Source: Oscheius tipulae (Eukaryota > Nematoda > Chromadorea > Rhabditida > Rhabditidae). From it: a DNA stretch of 64,000 bases. The notes beneath the pieces are model-generated. The model had not been told where the DNA came from and did no database searches. It saw only the letters and a list, made by a program, of their open reading frames with translations. Both the position numbers and the translations under genes were made by a program. Location of the stretch: assembly GCA_037178975.1 (NCBI GenBank), contig JASJZH010000004.1, positions 4,898,001 to 4,962,000 on the forward strand. The letters run 5' to 3'. Shown here piece after piece: positions 54,114 through 64,000 of this stretch; position 1 is the stretch's first letter, and each line of letters begins with the position of its first letter.

Positions 54114-54240
54114 ATTTTCGACCTTTGTCATTTTTCACGTTTTTTTCCGTCCGCATAAACATCCCGTTTTGAACATTCTATTGTTGTGAAGTTAGTCTTT
54201 CATCTATCACTCGAAGTCGTCGATTTTTCTATGCTTTCAG

Positions 54241-55287
54241 ATGGTTTGCTTCGAAACGCTAGCGGTCGAAATAGACTGCGCTCCAAAAATACTGTTCATA
54301 GGTGGAGGAAATATGGCAGAGGCCATCATTGATGGATGCATTAAGTCCGGTAGTTTCAAACTCATCTTTTCATCTAATAGATTACACAGGTTTTTTGAAA
54401 CACGACCATGTGGCTGTAACTACAAAAACGGAGGCCAGTGCCAATAAATGGCTCAAGAAGGGAATCACGCAGGTATCCACAACCAACTCGGACATCATCA
54501 ACATACTGGGCTCATGTACTTATTTTTTTTTTTTTTTGCAAGCCCAATCCATTTCAAGGTGTTATCGTACTCGCTGTAAAACCGCATCTTCGACATGACG
54601 TTTTCAAGGATCTTGCCAATGCTCGGTTAGCTGGCGTGCCGCTGATCATTTCTCTGATGGCTGGGATCAAGACGTCTATTTTGGAACACGAGTTGGCAGA
54701 AGTTGGTTACAAAAGGTAGTCAATTAGAACCAAATCAGAATAACAAATATAGACATGTTCTCCGTCTAATGCCTAATACACCGGCTTCAATCTCTGCTGG
54801 CTCTACCTTACTGGCCAGGAGTCACAACGTAGCACCTCCTCTGGTTTGTGCTTCAAAAATCTAAGATGTTTTTATAGATTCAACTGACCAAGAAGCTCGC
54901 TGAATCGGTCGGAAAATGCACTGAGGTAGATGAAAGATATTATAACGCTGCAGCTGCAATCTCTGGATGCGGCCCAGCCTGGGTGTTTATGTTCATCGAA
55001 TCTCTTGCCGATGGCGGTGTTTCAGCCGGTGTCCCAAGAAGTGAAGCCATGCAACTAGCTGCCCAAACGGTCATGGTTGGTTATATTTCTCAAAAGAAAT
55101 GTAAAACTCCTAGGGTGCGGCTAAGCTGGTACTGGAAACAGGAGAGCATCCAGGACTGCTCAAGGATCGCGTATGTTCTCCAGGTGGAACTACCATCACA
55201 GGAGTGCGAAAACTAGAAAGTGCTGGGTTCCGTTCAGCAGTTATCGAGGCTGTCATAGCCGCTGCTGACAGGGCAGATCAGATGTAA
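54241..55287 (+). CDS. Pyrroline-5-carboxylate reductase
   Basis: NAD(P)H-dependent last step of proline synthesis. The start at 54241 directly follows tttcag. The dinucleotide motif reads [20 protein letters not shown]. After short introns come [115 protein letters not shown] and [20 protein letters not shown], the dimerisation and substrate-binding region including the LMPNTP and SPGGTT motifs. Stop TAA 55285-55287. One intron contains a 15-nt T run (54524-54538), and the exact acceptor after it (caag) is uncertain by a few codons. About 275 residues. Probably co-transcribed with the glutamate carrier. Confidence 0.9.
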
Positions 55288-55331
55288 AAACAACTTCATA
55301 ACAAACAACGAATAAAAAAAACCATACCAGA

Positions 55332-56468
55332 CTAAGAATTTGTAGTATTCAAGAAATTGACAAAAAGACACGCTATTCTCTGCGAATTTTCTACTGGATG
55401 AGTCTTCGACATTGTTATAAATTGCCGTCTAAGACGCGAGAGTTCGGCTACAGACCTTATCCTTGTGAAGATTACCTTGAAAAAGATATTACTGTGATTG
55501 ACGGAGAGTTACCTGATTGTTCCCACTATCCACAGGCGGAATGATGATAGGCTGTCCTACACTGCCGTATTTTTGACCCTGTACAACGACATTCACGACT
55601 TCCTGCGTTATTCTGTCGAGTTCGTGAAGAAAATTTGTCGGAGCAAGTGGAACAACCTGGGTGCTCTGGTTCTCTGTCAAGGGAATTCCCTGAAAAATAA
55701 TAAAATGACGAAAAAAAGTAAGTTTACCTCACAAAGCCAGTTATAAATTTCCTCAAAGGGAACATCGGCTATTCGAGGAGCTGGATAGTCGAGATCTAGT
55801 GTCATATCGTCTATTTGGTCTGCGTCTATTTTTCTGAATAAATATTGGACGAAACAAAAGTGGAGCTTTACTTCTCTGATTTGCCAACTTTCACCTCAAA
55901 CAAAGGCGAATCCCAGCGGTTTTTTGCTAGAGGCATTTCGTACCTCATTATCAGCGCTTTCACCAACTCTTGGCCGTACCTTTAAAAAAAGTTTGCGCAT
56001 AAAACAGTCAAGTAAACCTTGTATATTCGCCTTTCAACGAGTCTAGCCACAAACAAGCAGATTCATTGGCCGCGCAGTGAAGTACTCCGTATGTCGTTTT
56101 TGCCAGTTTGCCTGCCAAAAATAGCTCGTATCTGTACCCTGAAACATGTTGAAAGGGAGCCTATAAAAACGGACCCTTTATGTAGTTCATCCCGTCGCAA
56201 ATAACTATGGAATTTTTGCTAGAGTGCTTTTGCACGAGAGATCGTATAAAGGAGCGATGGTCTTTTTCCTGAAAACGCAAAGATCATGTCGGTTGACAGT
56301 AGCGCAAACCTTCTGTGAATCCAAAAACACACTTCTCGAGAAAACAGAACTGTTCTCATCGCTAATTACCGTTGCTTCCTTGCCTCTTTCTTGGAAATAA
56401 TGGACGAGTCTGCTGACTATGGTCGACTTCCCAGAAGACGGATGGCCAGTGACGAGAAGAAACGGCAT
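55332..56468 (-). CDS. KTI12: KTI12 P-loop protein (Elongator-associated, PSTK-like)
   Basis: P-loop kinase-like partner of Elongator, needed for wobble-uridine modification of tRNA. Start at 56468: MPFLLVTGHPSSGKSTIVSR with the Walker A GHPSSGKST. Then come KEATVISDENSSVF, KDHRSFIRSLVQKH, NSIVICDGMNYIKGYRYELF (family hallmark DSLNYIKGxRYEL), RYEMPLAKNRWDSPLFEVKV (RxExPxxxNRWDxPLF), QSTQVVPLAPTNFLHELDRI and a C-terminal VAELSRLRRQFITMSKTHP. Stop TAG at 55332-55334, 45 bp from the P5C reductase stop (convergent). About 285 residues, shorter than the human protein, which has a long insert. Divergent from MRPS7 with 198 bp between starts. Confidence 0.9.
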
Positions 56469-56666
56469 CGTCTGCTGAGAATTTTTTTGCTAAAGGTGAA
56501 TTGAGAAAGTGATGGAGCTCCATAGTGACAAGACAAGGTTCTTTGAAAGTTTCGCCTACGCAATTGCGTTCTTGAAGTTATTTTTGGTTTCACGCTTCTT
56601 CTCCTTTCCTTTTCTTTTCATCAGCTACAAAACTCTTCTTTATTACGATACACTTTGTTTTTTCAG

Positions 56667-57504
56667 ATGTCACTCCTAGGAAATGCTAGCCGATGTTTTG
56701 CGCCACTCTGCAGAGCAATTACCACCACGAGTCCAGCTACAAGCAGGTACGATCCACGCGTTTTTCGAGATCCTATCACTGATGTGAAACAGGTACTTTC
56801 CCTTCTTTCCTTGCGTATTGCTCTTTGCAGTTATCCGAAAAGCTGAATAGTGATGACGATCGGAACTTTTTGTACATCAAAGCAATGAAGAGTGATGACA
56901 CACCAGTTTTCTATCGAGACCACGTGGTAAATTGTATTTTTTTCAAGTCAATCTGTTTATTTCAGGTCGATAAGCTTATTAGAGTGTCAATGCTCGTCGG
57001 AGACAAAGAAACGACCAAAAAACACGTCTATGCAGCCTTGGAAATTATCAAAAGACGTCAATACAAGGCTTGGCTCAAAGCATCAGACGAAGAAAAGGCA
57101 CGGCTGCTTCTTTTTCTAATGCAATAGTTTCTTCAGAGTACAATAGAGCTGGATCCATTCGTCGTTGCTCGTACAGCTCTAAGAAACTGTTGGCCGTTGA
57201 TGAAACTTCAGGGCGTAACGCGTGGAGGAACAACCTATCAAGTTCCGTTCCCGATTGAGGACGAGGAAGCTGAATTTCGGGCTATGAAAATGATGAGAGA
57301 TATTTGCAGACAACGCGCTGCTCATGGCGAGACCCATTTTAAGTGAGCTGGTTTTATTTTCTTCATTATTCAGTTAATTATAGAGACATTCTTGCTAACG
57401 AGTTGCTGGCCGCCTATCAAAATGAAGGTTTGACCATTCAAGCTAAGCAGGAACTACACAAGACTTGTGAAGCCAATCGCGCCTACGCTCATTATAGAGG
57501 ATAA
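56667..57504 (+). CDS. MRPS7: Mitochondrial small-subunit ribosomal protein S7 (uS7m)
   Basis: Component of the 28S mitoribosomal subunit that binds 12S rRNA. The ATG at 56667 directly follows ttttttcag. The N-terminus ([20 protein letters not shown]) is a likely mitochondrial presequence. S7 core: [80 protein letters not shown] (the family motif RGGxxYQVP), and C-terminal [20 protein letters not shown] and [14 protein letters not shown]. Stop TAA at 57502-57504. About 235 residues. VTI1 follows 130 bp later on the same strand and again starts at an acceptor. Confidence 0.9.
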
Positions 57505-57634
57505 CATGTCCACATTTTATAGCTTTGTTTCGTTTGTGTTATGAATTCTTGTTTTCTGCACCTATTCTTTAACTACGAGCTATGGCCTCTTATTATACCG
57601 AGCACATTTTGTCTTCGTTTTATACTTTATTCAG

Positions 57635-58498
57635 ATGATCGAAATGGGAGACCTCGGCTCATCAAAAATGACAATAACAACTTTAGCAGAATTTGAGCAG
57701 CAGTATTCGATCCAAACAGCCGAGGCTTGTTCTATTTCAACTTTTGAAATTAGATAATTTCCAGATAACTTCCAAGATTGGTCGACTATCGCAGCTCCCA
57801 GCATCGGAGAGACCATCAGCTGTGCAAGCAGTGCAGCGACTTCTGACGGACGTAGCAGAGCTACTGGAACAGATGGAATTGGCTGTTAGAGATCTACCTG
57901 CTGGGAGCTCCGAAAGGGCCAAATACGAACTGCGTGTCAGAAGCTACTACTCCGACAAGAAACAACTTGATTCGGAGCTGGAGAAAGCTGTACATCGTCT
58001 GAGAGAAGGTGCTGATCGCGAAGAACTACTCGCCTTTGACGAGGCCGTCCAAATCGATCAACAGGAAGACATGCTTATTGCTAACACGGAACGGCTGGAA
58101 AGATCGTACGTTTCTTGTTCATTTCTAGGCTACAATAATCTTGTTTCAGTAATCGCAAACTGCAGGACGCCTATCGAATGGCTGTCGAGACGGAACAGGT
58201 CGGTTCGACTACAGATGATTTCGCATAATGGCGATTTTGTAGATAGGAACTGAAGTCTTGGGAAATCTGTCTTCACAACGAGAAACGATCAGCCGAGCAC
58301 GGGAAAGAATGCGCGAGGCAGATGCCGATCTAACAAGGAGTAACAGGATGCTCAACACCATGATTCGAAGGTTTCTTTCGTCGTTACAATCTCCATATCC
58401 CTTTCAGAGTCATACAAAACCGTCTTCTTCTACTGATTGTAGCTGTATTTATGATGTTCTCACTACTTTTCTTAATCTATCGCTCACTTTCGCACTAG
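57635..58498 (+). CDS. VTI1: VTI1 SNARE (vti1a-like)
   Basis: Qb-SNARE acting in trans-Golgi and endosomal fusion. The ATG at 57635 directly follows tattcag. The N-terminal three-helix bundle is TLAEFEQQYSIQTAEITSKI and LLTDVAELLEQMELAVRDLP, followed by RVRSYYSDKKQLDSELEKAV. The SNARE region reads RLERSNRKLQDAYRMAVETE, EVLGNLSSQRETISRARERM and LTRSNRMLNTMIRRVIQNR, where the Gln of SSQRE is a candidate central-layer residue. A C-terminal anchor LLLLIVAVFMMFSLLFLIY is completed after the last intron. Stop TAG 58496-58498. About 225 residues, full length. Tail to tail with the PDZRN-like gene (84 bp). Confidence 0.92.
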
Positions 58499-58582
58499 TC
58501 ATCCCCGGTTTTATACAAGAAGACGCCAAAATAATTTATTCTTTTTACACAATATCTGTACAGATTCGAATGAACCTATTCT

Positions 58583-60093
58583 TCATACCGTGGTCACCGA
58601 AAGCAATCCGTGTTTACCCGTCGAGCCAGTGTTTCGTTGACTCAGAACCTAAGACTCAGTTCGATATGCGCACTACAAAACATACCTCTTGAGTGGTAAC
58701 AAACCCGTCCAATAGCATCTGTGTCGTTTTCCTTTGCATCTTCTTGTTCGACAAATCGACTATCGTCTGAAAAAAAAAACTTTCGAAGGGATTAAAGCGG
58801 CGAACCGTGTCGACCAACTTTGCCTCTTGCACTTTCTGCTGGAACTTCTCTTTACGTTGACGCTCCTTTTCCAGATGTTCCTTTCTCTCTTCTCTGGAGG
58901 CGAAATGACCCAGCTTAATTTCATATTGTCTTATTGGGTTCAAGGGGGCATACTTTTAGTTCGCTCATAGCATCATCATCCGTGCTCAAACCTGTTCTTT
59001 CTCTCAACAATTGGGCCTCCCTTTTCTTCAAAATCTGACTTCGAATTGGTCTCTTGACCACATAACGTGTCCCATCGCATCTTCTCTTGATTTTCCATTT
59101 GTACTGGGCAACTTCTTCTTTCTTCTCAATATGTGTTCCAGTCGAAGTCCCCGGCCGTTCCTCTTCACTCAATTCTTCCTCCAGCTCCTCTACAGGTTTG
59201 TCAAACATGTAAAGTTTCTCACGGGGCCTAAGGCCTCTGAAATATAGGTTGGATTATTACAAAGGAGAGACCTCACCTCGGCATAAAAAACTCTTCGGAA
59301 GTTTGGATCATATCAGCCTTTCGTGTCTTGTTTTCGTCCTTCAACACAATAGAATAGGCAGGTGTCCGAAATCTTCTGGCGTAGATCTCTTTCGTGGGAG
59401 ATATTCTACTCGACTTTTTCAGATGAACTCCTTTCGGTCTGGTAGGAACATTATTACTGGTCACATTCAGAAGATTCATAGGTATTTCTGAACGGGACAT
59501 TCTTAGATTGAAGATAGAACTCACTGATATCAACTACTCGAGGTTCTTCTGGAACAACTCGACGCTTGATCGTGGGAGAAGGAAGAGGCATGGCTCGATG
59601 AAGACCCCGGGGTGATCGAGTCGAATACCCATTGTTGTAGAAATCATGGGGACTGAAGATATTTTTGGTTTGGTACTACATCTGTCTGAAAAAAAAGAAC
59701 GAGAAGCAAAATCTACCTTAAGTTATCTTCGGGAGTGACCGAGTTGCTGCGACAACTCTCTCCTCCAGTATTGTAAGCACTTGACGTGTCCGGATTGACA
59801 AGGACCATGTTACTCTGGAAGAAGTATATAATTTGGAGGAATGTCAATGCCCTGAGCGATTGATCAGTTGTTCTGCGACGCGCCCAGGTTGCGAACGAGG
59901 TTTGTCGCTTGACAAATGGGTCCATTCCAAGTGGATGGATGTCTCTCACCTGGGCCAGGCTGTTTTCTACTGTCAAATGAGCTTGAATCAGTCGGTCACA
60001 TTCCAGACGAAGATTCTGCATTTCCGCATGGAGAGAAGCAAGTTTGCAGTCGAGAGAGGGTTCACCTCCTCCGTGGAATGGATTGACATTCAT
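58583..60093 (-). CDS. PDZRN-family C-terminal module protein (no RING or PDZ seen)
   Basis: Resembles only the C-terminal half of PDZ-RING E3 ligases (PDZRN3/4). Exon 1 (60093-59950) reads MNVNPFHGGGEPSLDCKLAS and EMQNLRLECDRLIQAHLTVE. Next come SSAYNTGGESCRSNSVTPED (the family's SSAYNTGxSCRS motif), FYNNGYSTRSPRGLHRAM, TSEEFFMPR and YKWKIKRRCDGTRYVVKRPI. Then STDDDAMSELK (family TDDDAxSE motif), SREERKEHLEKERQRKEKFQ, KKMQRKTTQMLLDGFVTTQE, and after a last short intron LLSVTTV and TGA at 58583-58585. The C-terminal TTV is a class I PDZ ligand, as in vertebrate PDZRN proteins. About 370 residues. No RING, TRAF or PDZ coding sequence was found between 60.1 and 64 kb. Either this is a truncated paralogue or the rest lies beyond the window. 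Confidence 0.75.
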
Positions 60094-61808
60094 CTGAACA
60101 CGGAAGAAATTGTGGAAAGGTGGCACGAGAGTGAAAATTAGAAAAGTATCAAATTGCGGTGCGAATTCCGGCAGTTACACAATCAGAGAGGGAGAGGGGA
60201 GAAGTCCGAGGAACAGCTGGCTGAGTAGAGATCAGAGACAACACAGATTCTTTTAGAAGTGAGCCTTCAGAATAGGCAATTTGTCGAGGAAGACACTCAA
60301 ATTTGCATTCATATTTCATCGGAGATGATGTACGCTTCCAGCTGTCAACCCTTTTTACCCCAAGAGCGTTTGCGCTAAGACTAATTAAACCTGTACTACT
60401 CATTAATTTGTGGTTTACGAGCACGCGAAGAAGGAGAGCCAATTAGTTACAATGGTGAATCCTGGGATAATGTCCTTCTGTCACAGCTGTCAACTGCTTG
60501 TCTACAAACAAGTCTTAGTGGGAATGGTGAGACAACTATAAAAGTTGGGACAGTTGTTGAGAGCGGCCCTTTATTTTTTGGACTGCTGAAATGCGGAAGG
60601 GGAATAATGCACCACGAGAGGTCAAGAGGGAATTATCCCCTAGGAGCTATAGTGCCGCAATTCTCTCTTTGAAAGTACTTTTCAGTGGAAAGAGAGACTT
60701 TAGCAAAGAATAATTATGGCCAGGGATGAGAGCAGTTACAAAAACGAGGTCGGGGATATGATGTGTCCTGGATGTTGCACACGTGTGGGATTCCCGCAGA
60801 GCGGATGAAGAAATGTGTCCTCGCTAGTGCCATCTGGACGCTGGGATGACTGGCAATAGCCAAGCGGGGCTGGGATTAGGGCTCGTCGTCTAATTGGCAC
60901 AATTAGACACGCCACGATTCCGGGACCGAGAGAGGAAAAACAAGGTGAGCAGAGGTAAGATGAAAAACATCATAAAGAGTGGATCTGGGGAGGACAACAA
61001 GAATTTTTTGAGTTGGACAGGATGGAGAGAAACATGTGCTGAGACAAGTGGATCGAGCAGGGTGTGGAACACTCCAAACAACCCACTTGACTCTCTTAAT
61101 TTTTCTCATTTTTGTGATATAGACGAGCGCAGTATTTCGTAGACTACGACTGGGGTGTCAGCCACTAGCTCCATCAATCCTGGCACGGATAACAAAGTTC
61201 CTGGACAGGTGTTGCGCTAAAGGTTCTATTGGGGGAAAGAGCATGGATTGTAACGATTAGACCTGATCGGAGCTGTGAAAGACATCATACACACGTTAAA
61301 CTATGCCGGGCACATATTGAATCCGAGCGGAGCTCTCTGATCTCGGCTAGAGAGATTTATTGGATTGCTCGATGTTGCTTGAGAGATCAAACAGATCTGT
61401 TTCTACCAGGCTCGTGGCTCATCTACTTTGGACTACAGATATCGGCTCAACTAATTTGGCAACTTTCAGTGCTAGGCTTATGCAACCTTTATAAGCTAAC
61501 AATATAGCGAGCACACCGAGAATCCAAAAGTTTCAGAACTTCGACTCTTTTCTGATTGCATTTTGAATAAAGAGTCAAGTCGAAGAAAGTTAACGATTAG
61601 CTACACAAGTTTGGCTGATGCCCTGTTGGGGCTCGTAACAGGTAGACGCTGCTCCAGTCGAGCTACCCTGCCAGGGGAAACGTCCTCCCAGAGACGCATC
61701 TCCCAAACTGACCTGACTCGCAAACAATTAGTGTGCGTACAAAGTCATTGGCAATAGTTAGCAATTAAAGCTTTAGACAGACAGAGACACGAGGACAATT
61801 TTAAATGG
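60094..61808. other. Region without a supported gene upstream of the PDZRN-like gene
   Basis: About 1.7 kb. A minus-strand open frame at 60149-60442 starts near VRVLVNHKL-type sequence and contains a Ser-rich stretch, but it has no motif or clear splice sites joining it to the gene downstream. Nothing was recognised at 60.5-61.8 kb. It may hold the promoter of the PDZRN-like gene or a long intron if upstream exons exist. Confidence 0.45.
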
Positions 61809-62714
61809 ATGGAGTTCACTTCTAACTCAACATCGCCAATGTGTCTGCCAAAAAAGTAGGTTAGTTTATCTCCACAAGTAGTACAACGATACATTCAGAG
61901 CAAAAGTCAAGGAAGAGGAGACTCTACAGAAGGAAGAAGAAGTCATCATCTCGTCCAAGGTGCACCTCATGTCGAAGAAGACAAGTCAGGAAAGTCCTCA
62001 TAAGAAGGATGTATCGATGAATTCTACCAAGTCGTTGAAGATGATCCGATCGAACAAGGAGGCTGCGAAGAAAGGAGACGAATGTATTCGTCATGTTCTC
62101 GACAGCGGAGTGAAGAGGACGGTACAGGACCTTTGGAACTTGGCTATTTGGAAGCCAGAGGGAGTGACGACTGAAGCCTACGAAGGAGAAGGCCAGATAC
62201 AAGGACATCTCCTGTCAGGACGAAAAATAAGTCATCCTCAAATTCTCTGGTCTCTCATCCGACTTCTTTCAACTGGTTCCAAAAGAATATCTTCTCAGAT
62301 CCATGCTAACTACGTGGCCCTCCGAAGAACGAGAAGGCAATCTCATCGCAGTTATTCGTCCAAGCACATCGCCCATCGTCGTCCACTACAGTGCTGGGTG
62401 AGCCTTTCTCTTTTGCCGATTACACGAAGTCATTTAGAGTTGGACGCACAGGCACTGTCGTGGCCATCGCCTACGTGCAGTAGAGGATGCAGAGTGGAGA
62501 GTGCCGTATGGCGATGAACGAATTGCTGAAGACACTTCGAAGACAGCAACCCTGCTCGATCCAGAACGAAAAGCAATACATCTATCTGCATCGTGTCCTT
62601 CTGGCCTATCTCCTCGAGAGACACAAGGAACGCTTCGGAAGTCTGCTAGCTGATCCGGAGTTCCGTGCCAAATGGAAGCAGTGGTGTATCGACTACGTCA
62701 GGATGATAGTATAA
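61809..62714 (+). pseudogene. Protein tyrosine phosphatase pseudogene
   Basis: Remains of a nematode-style cytosolic PTP. From the ATG at 61809 a good intron joins MCLPKK to AKVKEEETLQKEEE. The N-terminal PTP helix region reads CIRHVLDSGVKRTVQDLWNL. The frame then shifts to read EKARYKDISCQDEK, followed by an in-frame TAA where the family has Arg, then VILKFSG and SDF. IHANYV appears in the first frame and is fused, without the roughly 100 residues normally in between, to WPSEEREGNLIAVIRPSTSP in the other frame. The P-loop is IVVHYSAGVGRTGT: the catalytic Cys is Tyr, and WPD is WPS. After AIAYVQ there is an in-frame TAG, then the family's C-terminal part (SGECRMAMNELLKTLRRQ, SIQNEKQYIYLHRVLLAYLL). 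Frameshift, two stops, a deletion and lost catalytic residues make it a pseudogene. Confidence 0.8.
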
Positions 62715-64000
62715 AAGAACACGGAGAAAGCATAACAATCCCAAATAAGGTCGCAAAATTAATGTGCTCGAATGCTTCTACTTTCTTGTATCTCTTTAGA
62801 ACCAAATTGAAACTGTTGCAGATCTCAGTACTGAAGTCGCACCTGCTTTGTTCTAATATTAACTGCATAACTCGGCAGGTATCAATAGCAGGTCAGACTA
62901 GACAGCTCCAGAAATATCCAAAAAAATTGACACTTTATCAGGTTTAAATCGCGCTAGAAAGAGGTTACGAAAAGAACGCTCGAAGATGACGAATCAGCCC
63001 GGAAGTACATGAGCCGTGTGCAGACTACGCTCACTGATTATTCTCTCCCACCATCCGGCGTCTTGTTTTCTCCCTCAGACCCCAGAACGTTTTCTGTCTT
63101 TTATTACCACCTTTTCTTTCTCACCACAAACCACGGATTCGTTCAGTTTACTCCTTGAGAGACTCTCTGTCAGAACACAAAACACACCGAACTCTCCGCG
63201 AAATAGATTTTTAGACATCGCAATTCTTATTCGTGCTATAGAGAGAACAATCCTAATCAGCTTGCACACTTTTTGTTATTTCCATCATTTCAGTCCTTGT
63301 TTTCGGGAACAAATTCTGTTCTCTCAACCCAAAATACATAATTTGTACGGCGGATTCTATCATCTCTCGAGAGTAGGTGTCCCTTGGAAAATCTCTCTCC
63401 CCCTGCCTGGTCAATACTTTGTCTACTTACTCTCTAATCTGTTTCGATGGTGTCTTTCCGTGTGAACAAGAAGCTGGTATCAGGGCAGCATCCCTTCTTT
63501 TGTTTGTAAGAGGCATCTGAACTGGGTAGTTATGCCAAGCTTTGATCTCTTTCCAGCAATCCATCAAGTTCATAGCTCAGGCTCGTTTATCGGTCGAGCT
63601 AAACAAAGATACAGGGGAATGCCCTCCGTTTCTTTTCGTACATATTCCGAATCTGTAACTGCAATGTAGAAATCCATTCGTCGGTTTCTCTTAAACTCTT
63701 CTAGATGCTCCGAACGAATGGAGTAGTCTGTAGTTCGAAATTCGTTCATATCTGAAACTGAGCTGTTTCTTTGTTACGGCTGTCATTTACCAAATTCTGT
63801 TTGCCCAGTTTTTCTCCAGGTGAGAGTTCGTCTAACAGCCCTTCCGAAGCGTAACTCCCGAAATGAGAGCACATGTTCTGTTCTCTGCGGATACGGGACT
63901 TGTTCTCATCGGGTACGGAAAGTATTTTGTGCCCTTTCGACGTCTCCCAGTCACACCCTTGTTTCCCTGTTCAGTATTCCTTCTAACTAACCCCTTCTAC
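62715..64000. other. Terminal region, nothing recognised
   Basis: About 1.3 kb to the window edge. Open frames (63016-63465 + and its antisense) are T/C-rich or A/G-rich chance frames without motifs. Pyrimidine-rich stretches near 63.05-63.4 kb resemble long intron or promoter sequence. No RNA gene or repeat recognised. Confidence 0.5.

Noticed and set aside
54524-54540. T run as an assembly gap or error
   Set aside because: It lies in the pyrimidine tract of a P5C reductase intron, where T-rich sequence is normal, and the flanking exons are intact.
60149-60442. Minus-strand open frame taken as a possible upstream PDZRN exon
   Set aside because: No RING or PDZ similarity, no clear donor at its end, and the next exon already starts with an ATG right after an acceptor.
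62055-62520. In-frame TAA and TAG as a sign of a reassigned genetic code or readthrough
   Set aside because: All other genes in the window end at ordinary TAA, TAG or TGA codons, and this locus also has a frameshift, a deletion and lost catalytic residues, so gene decay is simpler.

Overview
The window is nuclear DNA of a gene-dense animal with very short introns. Most introns are 35-50 nt, start GT and end in a C/T-rich TTTCAG or TTTTAG, with occasional AAG acceptors. The gene content (UNC-5, FEM-1, JNK with a TPY loop, a NOAH/NompA-type PAN+ZP protein, a P-glycoprotein, a beta-class carbonic anhydrase very like the nematode ones) points to a nematode or another small ecdysozoan. Many start codons sit just after an acceptor-like TTTCAG, and several same-strand genes are only about 50-190 bp apart. 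That is what spliced-leader trans-splicing and operons would look like, though no SL RNA gene was seen. The species cannot be named from the sequence. A Rel/NF-kB gene argues against Caenorhabditis.

Layout. 0-3 kb: 3' half of a pyruvate dehydrogenase E3-binding protein gene (PDHX), a nucleoredoxin-like protein and, on the minus strand, a Schlafen-type AlbA_2 protein. 3.3-9.4 kb (-): the netrin receptor unc-5. 10.3-10.9 kb: a possible micropeptide gene. 11.3-14.1 kb (-): fem-1, divergent from spt-5 (14.7-19.0 kb, +) with its TPAY repeat tail. 19.2-20.9 kb: two membrane proteins without recognised family. 21.2-24.8 kb (-): JNK with extra N-terminal exons. 26.3-31.6 kb (+): NDUFAF2, a PDI, a beta-carbonic anhydrase and ATPAF2 in one run, with a small antisense gene inside an ATPAF2 intron. 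31.7-34.6 kb (-): GPKOW followed by a secreted Cys-rich protein. 35.1-37.3 kb (+): NUF2 and a small secreted protein. 37.5-42.2 kb (+): a PAN/ZP apical-matrix protein whose large intron holds an antisense formimidoylglutamate deiminase (HutF). 43.0-48.5 kb (+): a full P-glycoprotein. 48.6-52.6 kb (-): IMP4 followed by an NF-kB p105-like gene with a shortened Rel domain and a foldback element (MITE) in one intron. 53-58.5 kb: mitochondrial glutamate carrier, pyrroline-5-carboxylate reductase, KTI12 (-), MRPS7 and VTI1. 58.6-60.1 kb (-): a protein carrying only the C-terminal module of the PDZRN family. 61.8-62.7 kb (+): a decayed tyrosine phosphatase pseudogene. The last 1.3 kb shows nothing recognisable.

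Functional themes: mitochondrial proteins are frequent (PDHX, NDUFAF2, ATPAF2, glutamate carrier, MRPS7, probably P5C reductase), and the glutamate carrier next to P5C reductase suggests a glutamate/proline unit. The most unusual items are the truncated Rel-ankyrin-death-domain gene, the intron-nested HutF, the PDZRN tail without RING or PDZ, the nested antisense membrane peptide, and the AlbA_2 protein. Splice sites were placed by eye from frame, phase and family similarity; no alignment or transcript data were available.
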